This document shows positions 45,736 through 59,574 of a stretch of DNA of 64,000 nt, piece after piece. The translations under genes and the position numbers were made by a program. Below the pieces are notes generated by a model. It saw nothing but the letters and a program-made list of their open reading frames with translations. It did no database searches and had not been told where the DNA came from. The DNA comes from Manis javanica (Eukaryota > Chordata > Mammalia > Pholidota > Manidae). Where the stretch lies: the NCBI RefSeq assembly GCF_040802235.1, contig NC_133169.1, forward strand, positions 46,383,034 through 46,447,033, read 5' to 3'. The first letter of the stretch is position 1. Every line of letters begins with the position of its first letter.

Positions 45736-48700
45736 TTAAAGCCAGCAGAGCACCACCTTCCTACCCTCTGGGTGGTGCCACACACATGCACTGACACTTC
45801 CTGTGTATTTTATGTTGAAAAGTACAAGCTCACCTCTCAATTTTATACTTGACACTTAGGTGTATGTTAGAGATATATCTGGAACCGTGATCTAGGTTTC
45901 TGATCTTGGAAGCTAAAAATTAAAATATTTGTCTGATTTTGTTTGTCTGTTTGGCAATGTTCCCTGCCGTCGGGACAGTGGAAAGAGAGTTGCTAAGGGT
46001 GCCTTAGGACAGCCTGGTGGGAGAGGCAATAAAAACTCCCCAGATGTTTTCACAGACTTTATCTCTGCCAGTTAGTTGCAGAAAAGACAAATGTTATTTA
46101 TTTGAACATTTAATTTTATTGAAAAAATATTTTGTTGAAGTTTTCTGTATTTCTATATTCTGCATACCAATCTCCAGTAAAGATAAAATTATGAAGTGCC
46201 CACACATACTAAATTAAATTGACCAATATGTCTTATAAGTTAAAATAAAATGAGATGAATTTGATTAGATACATAATTTGACATATATTATTATATATAT
46301 GTATATACCTAATTTTATTTCAACTTATTTAATTAGTGCATATTATATTATTTTATAAGTTCTTTGGCTGAAAACTTTGATCTTTTAGTTTTCAATATTT
46401 CACTCAATTTGGATGATATATTTTAAAAAATTTTAGTAAACATGAACGTGGTGAAAAGGTGCAAACTCTTTGTTATATAGTAAAAGGATTATGCATATTT
46501 ATGTTTTTACTTTTTCCATTCTGATGAAAATAAATAATATGAATTTTTATCAGAATTATATGCCAGAGAAATATAATTGAATATATGAATTATAAGCCAG
46601 AAAATACAAATAATATGAATTATTACCACAGGAAAAGTATTTTTCACTGAAGCTTATGAGATTTTGAAAATGTGTATTAACACAGTTTTTAGTCTAGATG
46701 ATGACACCTATTTGTTCTAAGTGTTTACTACGTCTTCAATAATAGAATGAATGATAATGTGGCTCTGGTATAAAGGTTGAAAACAGAAAATGTTTAAAAT
46801 TTCCTGGCTAAGAAAATGATCTCAGAGTCAATGTGCATTGAATTTGCAACACAAGGAACTTGGACAAACCATTCTTTTGTGAAGATTATATCCTTGATTT
46901 TCTACATAAAAAATGTGAAGCCTTGAAGACACAGAGTACAGTGTTTATTTTATTTAGAGGACAAAAAAATATGTCTGTGGTGAAAGAGTTGTCAAAACCC
47001 TTTGTTTGACCTATGGAGGGAAGTCAGAAAATAATTTCAACAGAGAGGTAAGACATTTTACTTAAAATGAACCCCAGGGGTCACAGGCACAGGTATGGGA
47101 GAACTGAGATAAGCACCAATTCCCGGCTGCATTTGGAGGCCTAAACTGGAGAGGCCTGTGGTCCGGATCCCAGAGCAGGGCCATCCTGAGGGCATAGCTG
47201 ACCGGTGCACAGGCACCTGCAGGAGAGCAGATGGGTCAGATGGCTGCGTGTGTCCTCAGATGCCAGCACAACCTGGAGTGTGGCACAGGGCCACAGCACA
47301 GGCCTGAGATGCAAGCAGGAGACCAGGGGTGAGGCTAGAAGGCATGTGGTCCAATGAAGGGCGAGGTGGAGGCTCAGCCGCATGCGGGTGGAGATGCCAA
47401 GATCCTGTTCCCTACAGTGCATGGCCTGTGCTTGGAGAGCCAACGGTGAGAACAAGACTCAAGTCAGACTTGTGCTCAGGGTTAAGTAAATGCTGTCAAG
47501 GAAGCTGGCGAGAGCCCGGGGAGGGGCTCAGGCCAGAAAACAGTTCTCCAACTGCAATTCTGATGAGGAGGAACTGTACTAAGGCCGCTCTTTTGTCTTT
47601 CCTGAGTCCTAGGAAGAGTATCCACCCTACACTGGCCCATTATAAATCTAGTCATGCTTCAATCTCTTGAAGGGATGATTTTTTCATTTTTCCTTCTGTG
47701 AATGTGAATAGGGTCTTAGAAGTTTAGAATAGAGAGGTAAACTAGTATTTCAGTGTATGAAAGTGGTGAAATACAGGAAGCAAAATATAAATGAAATTAG
47801 AATAAACAATATGTAAGTTAAAACCTGCATAATTTTAACACATCCCCTAAGCCTATGATTACCTGTGTTATTTTTAGGTAGCATACAAAAATAAAAAATA
47901 TTATAATTCTTCACAGCTGAATAATTTGTTATTTTTATATAATTTTTAAATTCCAGTTTACATTTGCATAGGAAAGTCTGGACGAATATTCTTAAAGTAT
48001 TTAATTATAAATATAATTCATATTACTTAAGAAGTTGTATATAGTTTAGAAAGAAGTTGATTTAATCTACTTCACATTTTTTCTAAGCCTATACATAGGG
48101 TGCTGCACATGTTATTTTACAAGGAGAAAAAATAAGTGGTCATTAAAATCCTCACATATTTTCCATTAAGTATATCAGAAAACTTGGCAATGTGTTGAAT
48201 CATTTCTATCACAAGTTATCAAATTACTAGGAGAAATTCTGGTACTCGTGCGCTGTACTAGTTAATGTGATCAGGGCGAACTATCACAATAAGGAACCGC
48301 CGCGTCTGAAGGCAGAACAGTTTGCTCGTCTCTGACGCCGCCTCTGACATGGGTCGGCTCGCCCTCCTTCCTTTGCAGCCGCGTCCTCTGTGCCCTGTGA
48401 CGCCCATGCCTCCTGGGCTGCGGAAGCCACAGATGGAAGGTCGGGGATGATCTGTTTTAGTCACACTCATTGTCTTCTGCACAGAGGTAATCATGTCACT
48501 ACAACTTAAATTCCATGGAAGGCGGGGAATACAGAAGATCGTATGGATACTTGTTAAGCACAGTCTTTGGAAAATGTGCTGAACATAATATAAAATAGAT
48601 GGAGTATCTGGACAGAGTTACTATGAGTGAAAAATGATCTTGTATCTAGTTAAAAGAGGGTGAGGTGGTAATTAAGGGAGGGGTTTCTTTTATTCAATTT

Positions 48701-50131
48701 TCTTCCTTTGTACAGGGTTGTCTCCAAGTGAGATTTCAATGTCTATGAATATGGATGAAAAGATGAATATGGATGCATAAACAGGGTCATGAGATAGAGA
48801 AAAGTCACAGTCACGTTAAGAGGAACTTTTCTTTAAATCCTCATACTACTCTCAGGATAATATAGTTTTGTTACAAACTGCACCTGGGGAAACACACTGA
48901 GATTAAACAAATCATCCAGTTGAAGTGTACTACACAGCAGTAAATGAATTGACCCCCGGAACATTTAACCACTAAGCTAGCCTAAATAAGTCATAAATAG
49001 GTAGCTTTATTGATTGCCAACTTGTGCTAATTCATGCCAGTAGGAACCAGTCAGAAAGTTTTATACAATTGACCTATTACCCTTGAAACTTGCTACTTGA
49101 TGGCTTATATATTCCATTAGAAGCCCCAGCAGAGGCAATAGTCAGGGACAGCATGGACTTAAGAATATTGAATCACTACTGTCCCAGCCCCTGTTTGGCC
49201 TTCTATGGTGAGGCTGTGTCATGAACTTCAGAGACTCGGATAAAAAAATGCAGGTTAGAGTCATGGCAATCAAGACTTTTTACATGAGTTGTTATTTTCC
49301 TGTCCAAAAATCCTTGCAAATAGTTAATACATATTTCATATCTTGCATCCCAGCATGTAGCTCAGAGAATTAATGTGATGTTTCATATCTGGGTCATATT
49401 TGCCTTAAATAATATGGTTTTTCAGGATTCCTTCATCTTCATTTAGATCCTTAAATAGTATTGAACTATACAGAAACCTGACAAATAAATTTTTCAGTTA
49501 TTCAGCTAAATGGTGGTCAGTTTTCAATTCACACTATGAATTTAAGAAGGAAGACATACACACAAAAAAACCTCCCATGATACCACTACTGAAAGACTCA
49601 CTCAGGACTCTGATTCACTTAGGGAGACATGAGGCCCCAGGGAGTCTATTGTTCTTGGAAGATTCTAAAAGGCTGGTTTCTAAGCCAGCAGCTGGAAAAA
49701 AACAGCTGGGAAACACATGCTTTCTAATGTAGCACCTCAAGAATGTACATTTTTATTGGCATAATATTCCTCTGCATAATGTCAAGGTGAAGTTTAAGAC
49801 AGCAGGGCAAGTCTTTATCTTGTTTTCTGTTCCTTCACACGAGAGTCCAGAATTCATGGTTCTGATCACTGCATGGTGACCTATGACTTGCAGACTTCTC
49901 AACTGTTGCTATAGTTGGAATTTATTATTTTGAATTATATTCAACATATGATGCAATAAGAAAGCATGGCTATTTTGTACCCTGGCTCCAAATTTAGGTC
50001 TATCTATTTGAGAATAAATTTACCTTATGTTGATAGACCGAATGCAACATTATATCTCATAGCCTAATATATTCCTGTTTTTCCGACAGTTAAAAATGTT
50101 GCATATAGTGATACATTTAATGACACAATAT
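45736..50131. other. No gene recognised
   Basis: Mostly AT-rich. 47090-47560 is moderately GC-rich without a convincing frame on either strand. 48255-48470 is a short CpG-containing island (see findings). No repeat boundaries are clear. Confidence 0.5.
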
Positions 50132-51076
50132 CTACTGAGCCTTTATATCCATATTTTTCCATATAATTTTTTCCAGGGCTCCCATCACATCCTTATTTCG
50201 AAGACTGTATATCAACGGGTTGAGCATGGGTGTCAGAATGGTGTAGAAGACAGATACGACTTTATCTTGGCCTGGCATATGGGAAGAGATTGGCCTCATA
50301 TACATGAAAATGATGGCACCGTAGTATAAGCTGACCACTGTCAGATGAGATGAACAGGTGGAGAACGCTTTCGTGCGGCCCTCAGCAGAAGCCATCTGGA
50401 GGATGGTGACCAGGATGAGTGTGTAGGAGGCCAGGATGACTGAGAATGGGAGCAGAAGCAGAATGCTAGTGCTGACCAAAACCCCAGTTTCATAGGCCAA
50501 GGTGTCTTCACAAGAGAGACGCAATATGCCAGGAAGTTCACAGTAGAAGTGGTGGATTTCTCTGGGTCCACAGAAGGGCAATCTCATGGTGTAGACAGTA
50601 TGTATCAAAGCATTGAAAGCACCACTGGCCCATGAGCCAACAGCCATCTGCCTACAGAGGGTCCAGTTCACGAGGAGAGGATAATGCAGAGGCTTGCAGA
50701 TGGCAACATATCGGTCGTAGGACATGAAGCCCAAGAGAATACACTCAGCCCCACCCAGAGCCAATCCCAGGAAGATCTGGGTGCCACAGCCAGAAGGAGA
50801 GATGACTGTGTTATGCAGAAGGTAGTCAGTCATCATCTTGGGCACAATGGCAAGCGTGAAGAGGATGTCAATGAGAGAGAGCTGCCAAAGGAAGAAATAC
50901 ATAGGGGTATGAAGATGGGCATCTACCAGGATCAGCAGGATTAGGAGGCTGTTTCCGGTCAGTGTGACAAGGAAAGTCATGGTGATAAGTGCAAAGAGAC
51001 AGAAGTGAGTTGGGGTGTCCTGCAGCAGACCCAGAAGAATGAAGTCAGTTACAGTGTGATTCTCCACATATGTCAT
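50132..51076 (-). CDS. Olfactory receptor, family 2-like, intact
   Basis: A single-exon seven-helix odorant GPCR of about 314 residues. I start at the ATG at 51074-51076 (MTYVENHTVTDF) because OR proteins begin shortly before an N-glycosylation site (here NHT); the frame is open a further 35 codons upstream, which is longer than the family norm. Hallmarks in order are GNSLL in TM1, LHTPMYFFL before TM2, MSYDRYVAIC (MAYDRYVAIC in most ORs) at TM3, SYTLIL in TM5, KAFSTCSSHL before TM6 and PMLNPLIYSLRN in TM7. Conserved extracellular loop cysteines are present. It should act in sensory cilia through Golf. The subfamily is not resolved. Confidence 0.93.
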   Translation of the reverse strand: MTYVENHTVTDFILLGLLQDTPTHFCLFALITMTFLVTLTGNSLLILLILVDAHLHTPMYFFLWQLSLIDILFTLAIVPKMMTDYLLHNTVISPSGCGTQIFLGLALGGAECILLGFMSYDRYVAICKPLHYPLLVNWTLCRQMAVGSWASGAFNALIHTVYTMRLPFCGPREIHHFYCELPGILRLSCEDTLAYETGVLVSTSILLLLPFSVILASYTLILVTILQMASAEGRTKAFSTCSSHLTVVSLYYGAIIFMYMRPISSHMPGQDKVVSVFYTILTPMLNPLIYSLRNKDVMGALEKIIWKNMDIKAQ

Positions 51077-51181
51077 GCTTGGAATATTCACAGGGGTAAA
51101 AGTAAAAGCATATAATATGGAAACTACTTCACAGTTAATAGTGGATGATGTATATTTTAACCCATCAAAAATACTGTTCAT

Positions 51182-53004
51182 ATTACCTAAAGAATTTCAG
51201 AAAAAATGGTGAATTGATCAAATGATAGTTGTCTTTTTTGATCTAGTGATATATGGTGTGAAATAGATGGATATGTTTTCCTTTTTAATATATTTTGGAT
51301 ATATGTTCTTTCAAAGCAAAGGAGGTGAATGAAACATAATTGCTTATTGGTAGTTTACCAGCACTTTAGGTGATGGTTCTTTAGTGGAATAAAAACAATT
51401 AGATTGATTTTGTTCCACCTTCTGCCATTAGCTTCAGATCTCTGATCCCTAGAACAAAGCAGAACTCTGTAAGCAAGTTTGTTAAAAATGAAAAGCCTTG
51501 CACGTGGAGGCTTCAAATACTATAAGCACAGGTGCATATGTGTTCTGTATTGACAAGTAGAACATAATTCTCAATTTATTTGATGTTTTTAAGATACTTT
51601 TCTCACTTCATATGTCTAGAGTTTTCTATGTATAATGAGCATTTCACACACAGTTCCCCATGAATCATTGTCATTTCTTCTTCAGACCGTACAATCAGCT
51701 TTTGAGAACAAACGGGGACATGTATATTTATGTTGGTGATGAGGAAATTATGCATTGGATCCCAGTGGTAATATGCACATTAGAAACCCTCTGCCTGATG
51801 CAGTTTCATGTAGCAGTGTGAGCCTTCATTCAACGCTGGAAAAGCTTTGTTTTCATATGCAGCTGCTGCTCACACTCTAACTTCCAAATTCTTCAGCCTC
51901 ACAAGAACATTCCTTGTAAGGATTTCAATCCTTCTCTTGAAAAATATGTTAAAACAGTCCTCTAAAACATTATATTTTTTATTATTAGCCCAAACCACCA
52001 TTTAGTTAAATTAATCAGATTAATGTCCTCACTTAATTTTTACATTGCTTTGTGATTTCATGCAGTAATCATGTCTTCAATTATCTGTTTATCATGAGGC
52101 TCATAAAAAGAGGACCTGGTGGTTTATAAATTGGGAAGGATGACAGCTGTGAATGAATACTGAATTGGAAATATACTTTCATGTCAACGTTTCAACTAAT
52201 ACGCATTCCATAGCTTAAATGTATTTGAATTTAAACATTTAAATTAATTCAGTGTATGATCAACACAGAAAAAACAAACATCTTTAACAGTAGAATACAT
52301 CAATAGATATCCATCATCATGGTAAGCATTATAAACAGAAAAAAGAAAAACAAAAAAGAATAGAGTTTACTAACATAATGCAAAACAACTGAGTATTCTG
52401 TACACTAAAATAAAATAGTGAGATTTTCAGTTCATATCCAATAGCTTTTCTTTAGCAAGGAGTGCAAACTCTAATTGGGATTAAAATAAATACAGTCTCA
52501 CGTGATGCTAACTTTTTGTATTTTTATTTAAATAATTTGTGTTGCAAGTCTCATACCGTAGGACATATTCCTGAATCTTCCATAATATATCTTTGCTCAC
52601 ACTTTTTGCTGTCTGGATCCCCTACTCTTTCCTAATTTATTATTTTCAGAAAACAAAACGACCAAAACAATTCAAAACATAAAAACAAAACGTATGGAAT
52701 CCCCCCAAAGCTGTAAGCACAAGTTCTCATCTTTGTGCCACGCTGGCCACCCCAGTCCCTGCAGTCATCCTCCTTTACATTCCATAGCAATATGGTCCCT
52801 ATTATGACTATGGCTCTTAATACGTGGGCTGCCTTCCTGCACTTTATTCCTGGGGTAATGCCTCATTTACTATTAAATGTCTTTCTGTCTCTAAAATAAG
52901 TACAAACTCTTTAAAATTGAGTTTGTTTTTGCAATATTTCTATTTATTCACTCACAGAAATCACATATGATTAAATGTGTTTACAATTGGATTTTGGTTC
53001 AGAA
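51182..53004. other. No gene recognised
   Basis: AT-rich region upstream of the OR gene. It may contain the OR's non-coding 5' exon and promoter, which cannot be recognised from sequence alone. Confidence 0.5.
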
Positions 53005-53200
53005 ATAGATTTGGAGTCAAAATTCAGTACTGAGGTTTTGTTTCTTGCATTACTTAGCGATATGTAGTGAAATGAAATATTTAAGTCACTAAGCTTCAGT
53101 TACATCATTTGAAAAATTGAGATTTTAATCCATCTATCTCAAACATTTATTTCATAGATAAAATGTATACTTTTTATATTGTTAAATGCAAATTGATAAT
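53005..53200 (+). repeat. MIR-like SINE, diverged
   Basis: TTTGGAGTCAAAATTC, then TTAAGTCACTAAGCTTCAG and TCATTTGAAAAATTGAGA follow the order of the MIR consensus (GGAGTC; CACTTAACCTC; CATCTGTAAAATGGG). Similarity was judged by eye. Confidence 0.5.
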
Positions 53201-53699
53201 TTTTAAAAATCAAATTTTTCTTTTGGTATTCAGGTAAATTGATCAGTTCCAGGATCTAACTTGGGAAAATAAATTTCTTGGAAAGCTGTTGGGTCCTAGA
53301 TCCCCCATTTTTCATATTCTATAGTTGAATTTCTTCCTCTGGGCAACCATATGATGTTATTTAGAAGATTTTCAAGAGTGGATGATTAGCTTTTACAAGT
53401 GATTAGACAAGTTTGAATTATCTTTTCTTTCTAATACTTCTTACTTCTTCAGATCAAAGCCTGTTCATTTTATATGATTTACTCAAACGAGAAGTCACTG
53501 CAGAGATTGCCAACATTTTAAATGTCTCGTCGCTCTCTCATCCTCCTTTTATGCCCCTGGGAAACTGTGGGAACAGAGCCCATGCTTTGTATTGTTCAGG
53601 AATATTCACAGTCTAAGCACAAAGTGTTAGCCACTGTACTGTAAGGGGAAATTAATCTTACCACGATGGATTTTGGGTTAGACAGGTTAGTATTTGTGT

Positions 53700-53875
53700 T
53701 CTGCCAGGTACGGGCTCGTGGTTTGGGGCAAGCTTTTGATTTAGAGCCTGCTTTACTCATCCACAAAGTTGGATTCCAATTTGCGCCTGAAAGTTGAGAA
53801 AAAAGGAATTAACTATCAAGTTGCTTTAGGACAATGGCTGGAATAAAGTTAGTATTAATAAATATTAATGTTCTT
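53700..53875 (+). repeat. MIR-like SINE, diverged
   Basis: GGGGCAAGCTTTTGATTTAG, CTCATCCACAAAGTTGG and a final AATAAATATTAATGTTC match the order of MIR landmarks (GGGCAAG; CTCATCTGTAAAATGG; CTCAATAAATGTT). Confidence 0.5.
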
Positions 53876-55790
53876 CCTACTGGTCATCTTCCAAACTTCT
53901 GGGCAGTTTTTTCAGTATTACCTTATTTCGTCCTCACATTTCTCCCTCATCCCTCTCCCCTCTTTCTCTCTGTTCTTCCACCCTAACTTCTTCCCTCCCT
54001 TATTCCATTGTGTCTTCAAAAGGATGTGACTGACTTTAAATTTTATGTACTATTTTATGTACCTTGCCCTTCTCACATGGCATATGAGAAAATTCACTGA
54101 AATAGAAAGAACACACTTGAAAATGTTACTTATTTGTTTATCTACTGGATATCCAGAACTCTCATCTGTTATTTCAAAATGATGAGTTATGGTACAGAGG
54201 GAAGTATTTTGGTATTCATGCAAGAAGAATATAAAGGAGATACTTTATGAAGTGCAGATGGGGATTTTAAAAGGAGAAAAATGCAATATGCATTGATGTT
54301 AAGAGTCCATACAGTTTGCTTTCACAAAGGTGTTTAAAATAGAATAATACATATTTGGTTGGACAATCATTTGGCATTGCCTTTCATAAAATGATCATTT
54401 CATGGGAATTTCTAGATAACGGTTAACCACATTCATGGTACAAGCACAACCAAGATGTTATCGTTGCATCATTATTTGGAGGAAATTGCCCACTTGTAAC
54501 AAGTATGTAAAAAGCTGAAAAATCAAACATATACATAGAAGGAAGGCTGAATTTATCCCTTCATTGATACTGTGGTAATGAAATTAAAATTATTAGTTTG
54601 GTTGTATTTTGTAGATACAACCAAGTTAGGAAGATGTGTTGTCCATGCAACAAAATTGTATTATTTACAAGATCTTAGAAGCAGTGATTTCTCTCACACT
54701 TCAGTGATATATGTTTCAAATTGAAGCATTGAGATGTCCCATAGTCACAAATTTGAAATTGCATGTGCAGAAATAACCACATTTATAGCTACTTACCTGC
54801 CTAGTGATTAATGGTCTATTCACAAAGACCATGTAACTAGACAAATGCAATTTTAGCTCCTGGCACTGGGATGCAAGTGAAATGTTTATGCTAAATAGAC
54901 ATTTAAATAAGGAATACCTTCAATGTGCATTTGCTTGTATATGGCACCAGGAAATAAGTACTAAACAAAGTAATTTAAACCTGAGAATGTATAAACATGG
55001 GGATTTTATTCCCCTTTGATCATTGCATCATTTGAGAATTGTCTTCCAAGGGGTTTTCATCATCCTTGATTAGAGATGATGAGAAATAACTCTCATGTTC
55101 CCAAGGGAATGAAATACAATGTCAGAGTCTAATATGATTTGGGTAAATCATGGGGGAATGTAATGTATTTACAATTATTAACACAATAATTTGTATAAAT
55201 TTAGAGGTTGAAAGAGTCATTTTGTGAGAAATAAGAGGGGGTTAAAAAGATTTAATGTTTGACTAGTGTTCAATTTTATTATGCAATTAGCTTGATGAAA
55301 ACTGTATACAAAAGTTACCAAAAATCACAGTTGGATCATTTAAAAGACACTGATAAAAAGTCAATTTGAAATACCATGCCATCTATGATACACATAGAAT
55401 AATAGGCTCTTCAATTAAAATTTAGTAAACAGTTACTGGAGGAGTAAGTTTTACAAAGATGCTTGTTCCTTTATATTATCATCAATAAGGTCCAGTTCTA
55501 ACAATGAATAAAAATCTTAGATACCTCCATCCTTTGTTCACTTAAAGTGAAAAAGTAGCTAATAAAGGCTATTACAGAGCTATATTTAAAAGTGAGTGAA
55601 TTATAAAGAGGTAATAGATATTTGAAGTCTTTCAAAAGCAATATTATTCATGGGGTGCGTTTGTGATATCTCTTTGTTCTAGGGCCATGCTTTGTGGAGT
55701 AAATCAATATTCTATCTAGATACTTTCAAGTATTAACTACATTGACTACATGTGTATTGTAAATGGTTAGAAATCATTATCAGAAGCAAC
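53876..55790. other. No gene recognised
   Basis: AT-rich sequence with no recognisable frame, RNA or repeat. Confidence 0.5.
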
Positions 55791-55794
55791 AATA

Positions 55795-56195
55795 GACCCT
55801 TTAATCTCCACACATCTTTCACCTGCCCAGCCCTGCCCCTCCACCATGGCGACCACCAGTTACTTCTCAGTGCCTGAGTCTAGTGCTGTTTTGTTCATTT
55901 GACTTAATTTGTTTTCTTTAGGTTCCACATGAAAGTTAAATCATACAGTATTCGGCATCCTCTGAATGGCTTATTTCTCAGAGCATGACACCCTCTGTGC
56001 CCATGCATTCTGTTGCAAATGGCCTGGGATGAGAGTAGAGCCTATAATAAATAATTCTATGACCTCTTTATATGTTGAGAGATAGTAAATACACTACTTT
56101 GGATAAGCATTTAACAGTAAAAATTACTGTCAAGTAACTATGTTGTATACCTGAGACAAATAAAATATTGTACACCAACTGTATTTCCATAAAAA
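55795..56195. mobile_element. Two L1 3'-end pieces in opposite orientation
   Basis: 55795-56040 resembles an L1 3' region on the minus strand (GAATGGCTTATTTCTCAGAGCA; TGTTGCAAATGGC). 56060-56195 resembles an old L1 3' terminus on the plus strand (TTGTATACCTGAGACAAATA to CATAAAAAAG). Head-to-head pieces like this can arise by twin-primed insertion. Confidence 0.5.
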
Positions 56196-57780
56196 AGTAG
56201 AAGTAGCATATAATCTCATTATTAGTGAATCAGTTAAATTTTCTTTCCATCCTAATAATTAAAAATTTAAATCAAACTTGTGTTATGATTACAGAATGTT
56301 TGGCGGTACAGGTATAGCATATGGTTTAATTCAGTGGATTGACAAAAGCATTCATAAATTTCCTTAACTTTTTTCTCTACTTCTATTAGTTTCAGTCCAA
56401 ATGTAGATAGTATGGCTGGAAAAACATGAGCAGCTTTTCCAGGCTTCACATGCACAATTCACAGTTTCTGCAGTATGCAGCTCAGTTAGCTATCAGAGTA
56501 GTAGGACAACTTCTTTGTCAGAATCCTCCCCAGATAACATCTGAGCAGACAGGACAAAGCCTTGTTATGTGCATGTTCCTGAGATACTCATGGAGGATGG
56601 GATTACTGTTATTCACCCAGTGGTATGTTCAAACCCCTGGAAGCGGCCTTGATCTGTCTATTAATTGGCTTACAATTTCCAAACCTCAGTGTATCACAGT
56701 GTGCAGACAGTTCTCATCGATAGCACCTACTGTGTGCATCAAATGCAACTTCGCTCTGTATCTTTATTCCTGCTTCCTGTGTTGGAAGCTCACTAGCCCC
56801 TACTGATTCACTACTCTTATGACACAGGACTAGCAGTGTGACTAGGTGGTGGCTTGTAAAGCTTTTTTTATGGATGTGGGATACTTCACTTTATTTAGAC
56901 TCCATTTACAGAGTAAGTCACACAGTGAATTAAATAGAGTATCCCACTACTCAGGTGCATGGAAGATAATCTTCTCCCTTGATAGCAAGTGTACTGTTTG
57001 TATTGCTTGAACAATGTCATATTTCATACATGGTGAGGTCTACATTTGGAGTCTGTATTATGTATCCATATGAGTCAGGTTTTTCCTATTTTTATTATAC
57101 TGATGCACACAAGACAGTCAAAAATTTCAGAAACATAAAATGATAAGCATTTATTTCACAAATCTCTACAGGTTTGTTTGTCAGATGTGAATTCTGGTTG
57201 GTTCCATGTGTCTCTTAATCTCCTTAAACCAGCTGAGTGGCCAGATGTTCCTCAGGGCACGCACATCTCATGGTGGTGGTTCCAGATCTCCCTGAGAGGG
57301 GTCTACAGTATTAGGTGGAGCTATCGTACTGCGACTTCATCCACATTGTATCATCCAAGGTACACGGCTAATGCAGTGTTAAGGGATCGAGCAAACAATG
57401 CTAATAATCTAATCTATGTAGGTGCCTTTTATTTATTCCACAAATATAATACAGGCATCAACTATTTGTCAGTTATAAAACAGGAGCTTTTATTGTATAT
57501 GCTTTCAAAAATAGAAGCACACATAAACATATGGTGCCATTCTATGAAAGGAAAAGTTATAAAGTAGAGTATGGTGAGAAGGCAATAACTGGTTTATACT
57601 GGAAAAATGGGGATGAATTTTCTATTATAATAACATTTAGGTAGAAACCTAAAGGAATTGAGGGAAGTAGCTACTAATATTTCTGAATTAAAATGTTCAA
57701 AGGAAATGAACTAGATTAAACTCTTAAGGTTGGAGATTAGCTAAAATGTACAAAGAATAAAAATTAGAAAAATACTGCAG
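56196..57780. other. No gene recognised
   Basis: No convincing gene. Frames at 56426-56806 and 57178-57567 (about 127 codons each) show no family motif. 57140-57370 has the feel of an old DNA-transposon remnant (CATTTATTTCACAAATCTCTA...), but I cannot name it. Confidence 0.4.
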
Positions 57781-57799
57781 GTTGTAATGAAAGGCAAAC

Positions 57800-59140
57800 T
57801 GATTCTAAAGCTTTCAAGGAGAAGTAAAAGATCCAGAGGAGTCTACAAAGTATTGGAGAAGAAAAGAGTTGGACTGATACTACTCAGCTTCAGGACTTGC
57901 TATAAAGCTGTAGTAATCGGAACAAAGAGGCGTTCAGAAAAGGATAGGCAAGTAGCTCTGTGTAAACGGTAAGAAATGGACCTATACAAATATACTGAAT
58001 TGATCTTTGATGAAAGAGTAAAGTCAATACAATGAAAAAGATAATCTTTTCAACAAATGGTGGAGGAGCTAATGAGCATTCACATGTAAGAAAAATAATC
58101 TAGACAGAAGCACTGCACACTTTTCAAACACTAACTAAAGATGGATCACAGACTTAAATGTTAACCACAAAAACATAAAATTCCTGAAAGAAAACATACA
58201 GGAAAACCTAGCCAATCTTGATATGTTGTTGACTTAGATACAATACTAGAGGCATGATCCATGAAAAAATAATGAGAACGTTGGGCTTCATTAACATTGA
58301 AAACTTCTGCTCTGTGAAAGTCTGTGATGTGTCAAGGGAATAAGAAAGCAAGTCACAGCAAAAGCTGCAGCTGTTACCCAAAATATATTAAAGTTCTCTT
58401 AAAATCACCTATAAGAAAACACACACTGTGATTTAAAAAATGGGCAGACACATTGACAGTCACCATGCCCAGGAAGATATACAGTCGGCAAGTAGGCATG
58501 TGGAAAAGTGTTCCACAATGCATGTCATAAGGAAAGTGTAACTGAGAAAAAATTAAAATGCCACCACATATCTATTAGAAAGTCCAAAATCCAGAACATT
58601 GATAATACAAAATACAGGCCAGGATGTGGAAAAATAGGAACTCTTAATTCAGGGCTAGTAGGAATTCAAAATCTTACAGCCACTTTGGAAGAGAATTAGG
58701 CTTTTTTTTTTAACCAAACTCTTACCATGCAATATACCTATGACACTCCTTGGTATTGACCCAAAGGAGTTGGAAACTTATGCCCACAAAATATCTCACA
58801 CAAATGTTTTCAGCAGCTTTATTCATAACTGCCGAAACCTGAAAGCAACCAAGATGTCCTTCAGTAGGCAAATGCCTTAATAAGCCATGGTACGTCCAGA
58901 CAATGGAATATTATTTTGCACTAAAAAGGAAATGAGTTATGAAGCTGTGAAAAAAACAAGGATGGACTTAACTGAATATTACTAAGTGAGAGAAGTCAAT
59001 CTGAAAAGGTCACATACTGTATTACTCCAACTGTATGACACTCAAGAAAAGGTAAATCTATGGAGAAAGAGATTGGGGGAGGTGGGAGGGATGAACAGGT
59101 AGAACACTGAATATTTTTAAGGCAGTGAAACCTCTGTATA
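57800..59140 (+). mobile_element. Old LINE-1, 3' portion
   Basis: Decayed ORF2 from about 57850 (CTTGCTATAAAGCTGTAGTAATC) through AAAAATGGGCAGACACATTG near 58436 and GCAGCTTTATTCATAACTGC near 58815, followed by 3'UTR. Many stops. Confidence 0.72.
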
Positions 59141-59570
59141 TTATTTCTTACTGAAGTATAGTTTACAAAGAATACTATATGGGTTTCAGGTGTACAACAT
59201 GGTGATTCTACAGTTATCTACATTTTTTAATGCTCCCTACAATAAGGGTCAACATGCAGAGGCATTACAATATTATTCACTATATTCCCTACGGTATTTA
59301 CATTCCCTTGACTAATTTATAATTGGAATTTTGTGCCTTTTTATCGCCTTCACCTATTTCATCCACCCATCCCACAGTGATGGATACAAGGTGTTATACA
59401 TTTGTATAAATCCACAGAATGTACAACACTAAGAGTGAGCCCTAAGGTAAACTGTAGACTGGGTGGTTATAATGTGTCAATGTAGGTTCATCAAATGTAA
59501 CAAATGTACACTGTGGTGGGGGATGTTGATAATAAGGAAGGAAATATACACTGAAAAACTAAGAGTTTGA
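59141..59570. mobile_element. Old L1 3'UTR pieces
   Basis: 59141-59360 reads as an L1 3' end in reverse (GGGTTTCAGGTGTACAACAT). 59400-59570 is a plus-strand 3'UTR related in reverse to 25440-25640 (the GGTTCATCAAATGTAACAAA / TTTGTTACATTTGATGAATC pair). Confidence 0.55.
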
Positions 59571-59574
59571 TAAA

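Noticed and set aside
56426-57567. Two frames of 126 and 129 codons considered as genes
   Set aside because: No family motif, ordinary AT-rich context, and length within chance expectation.
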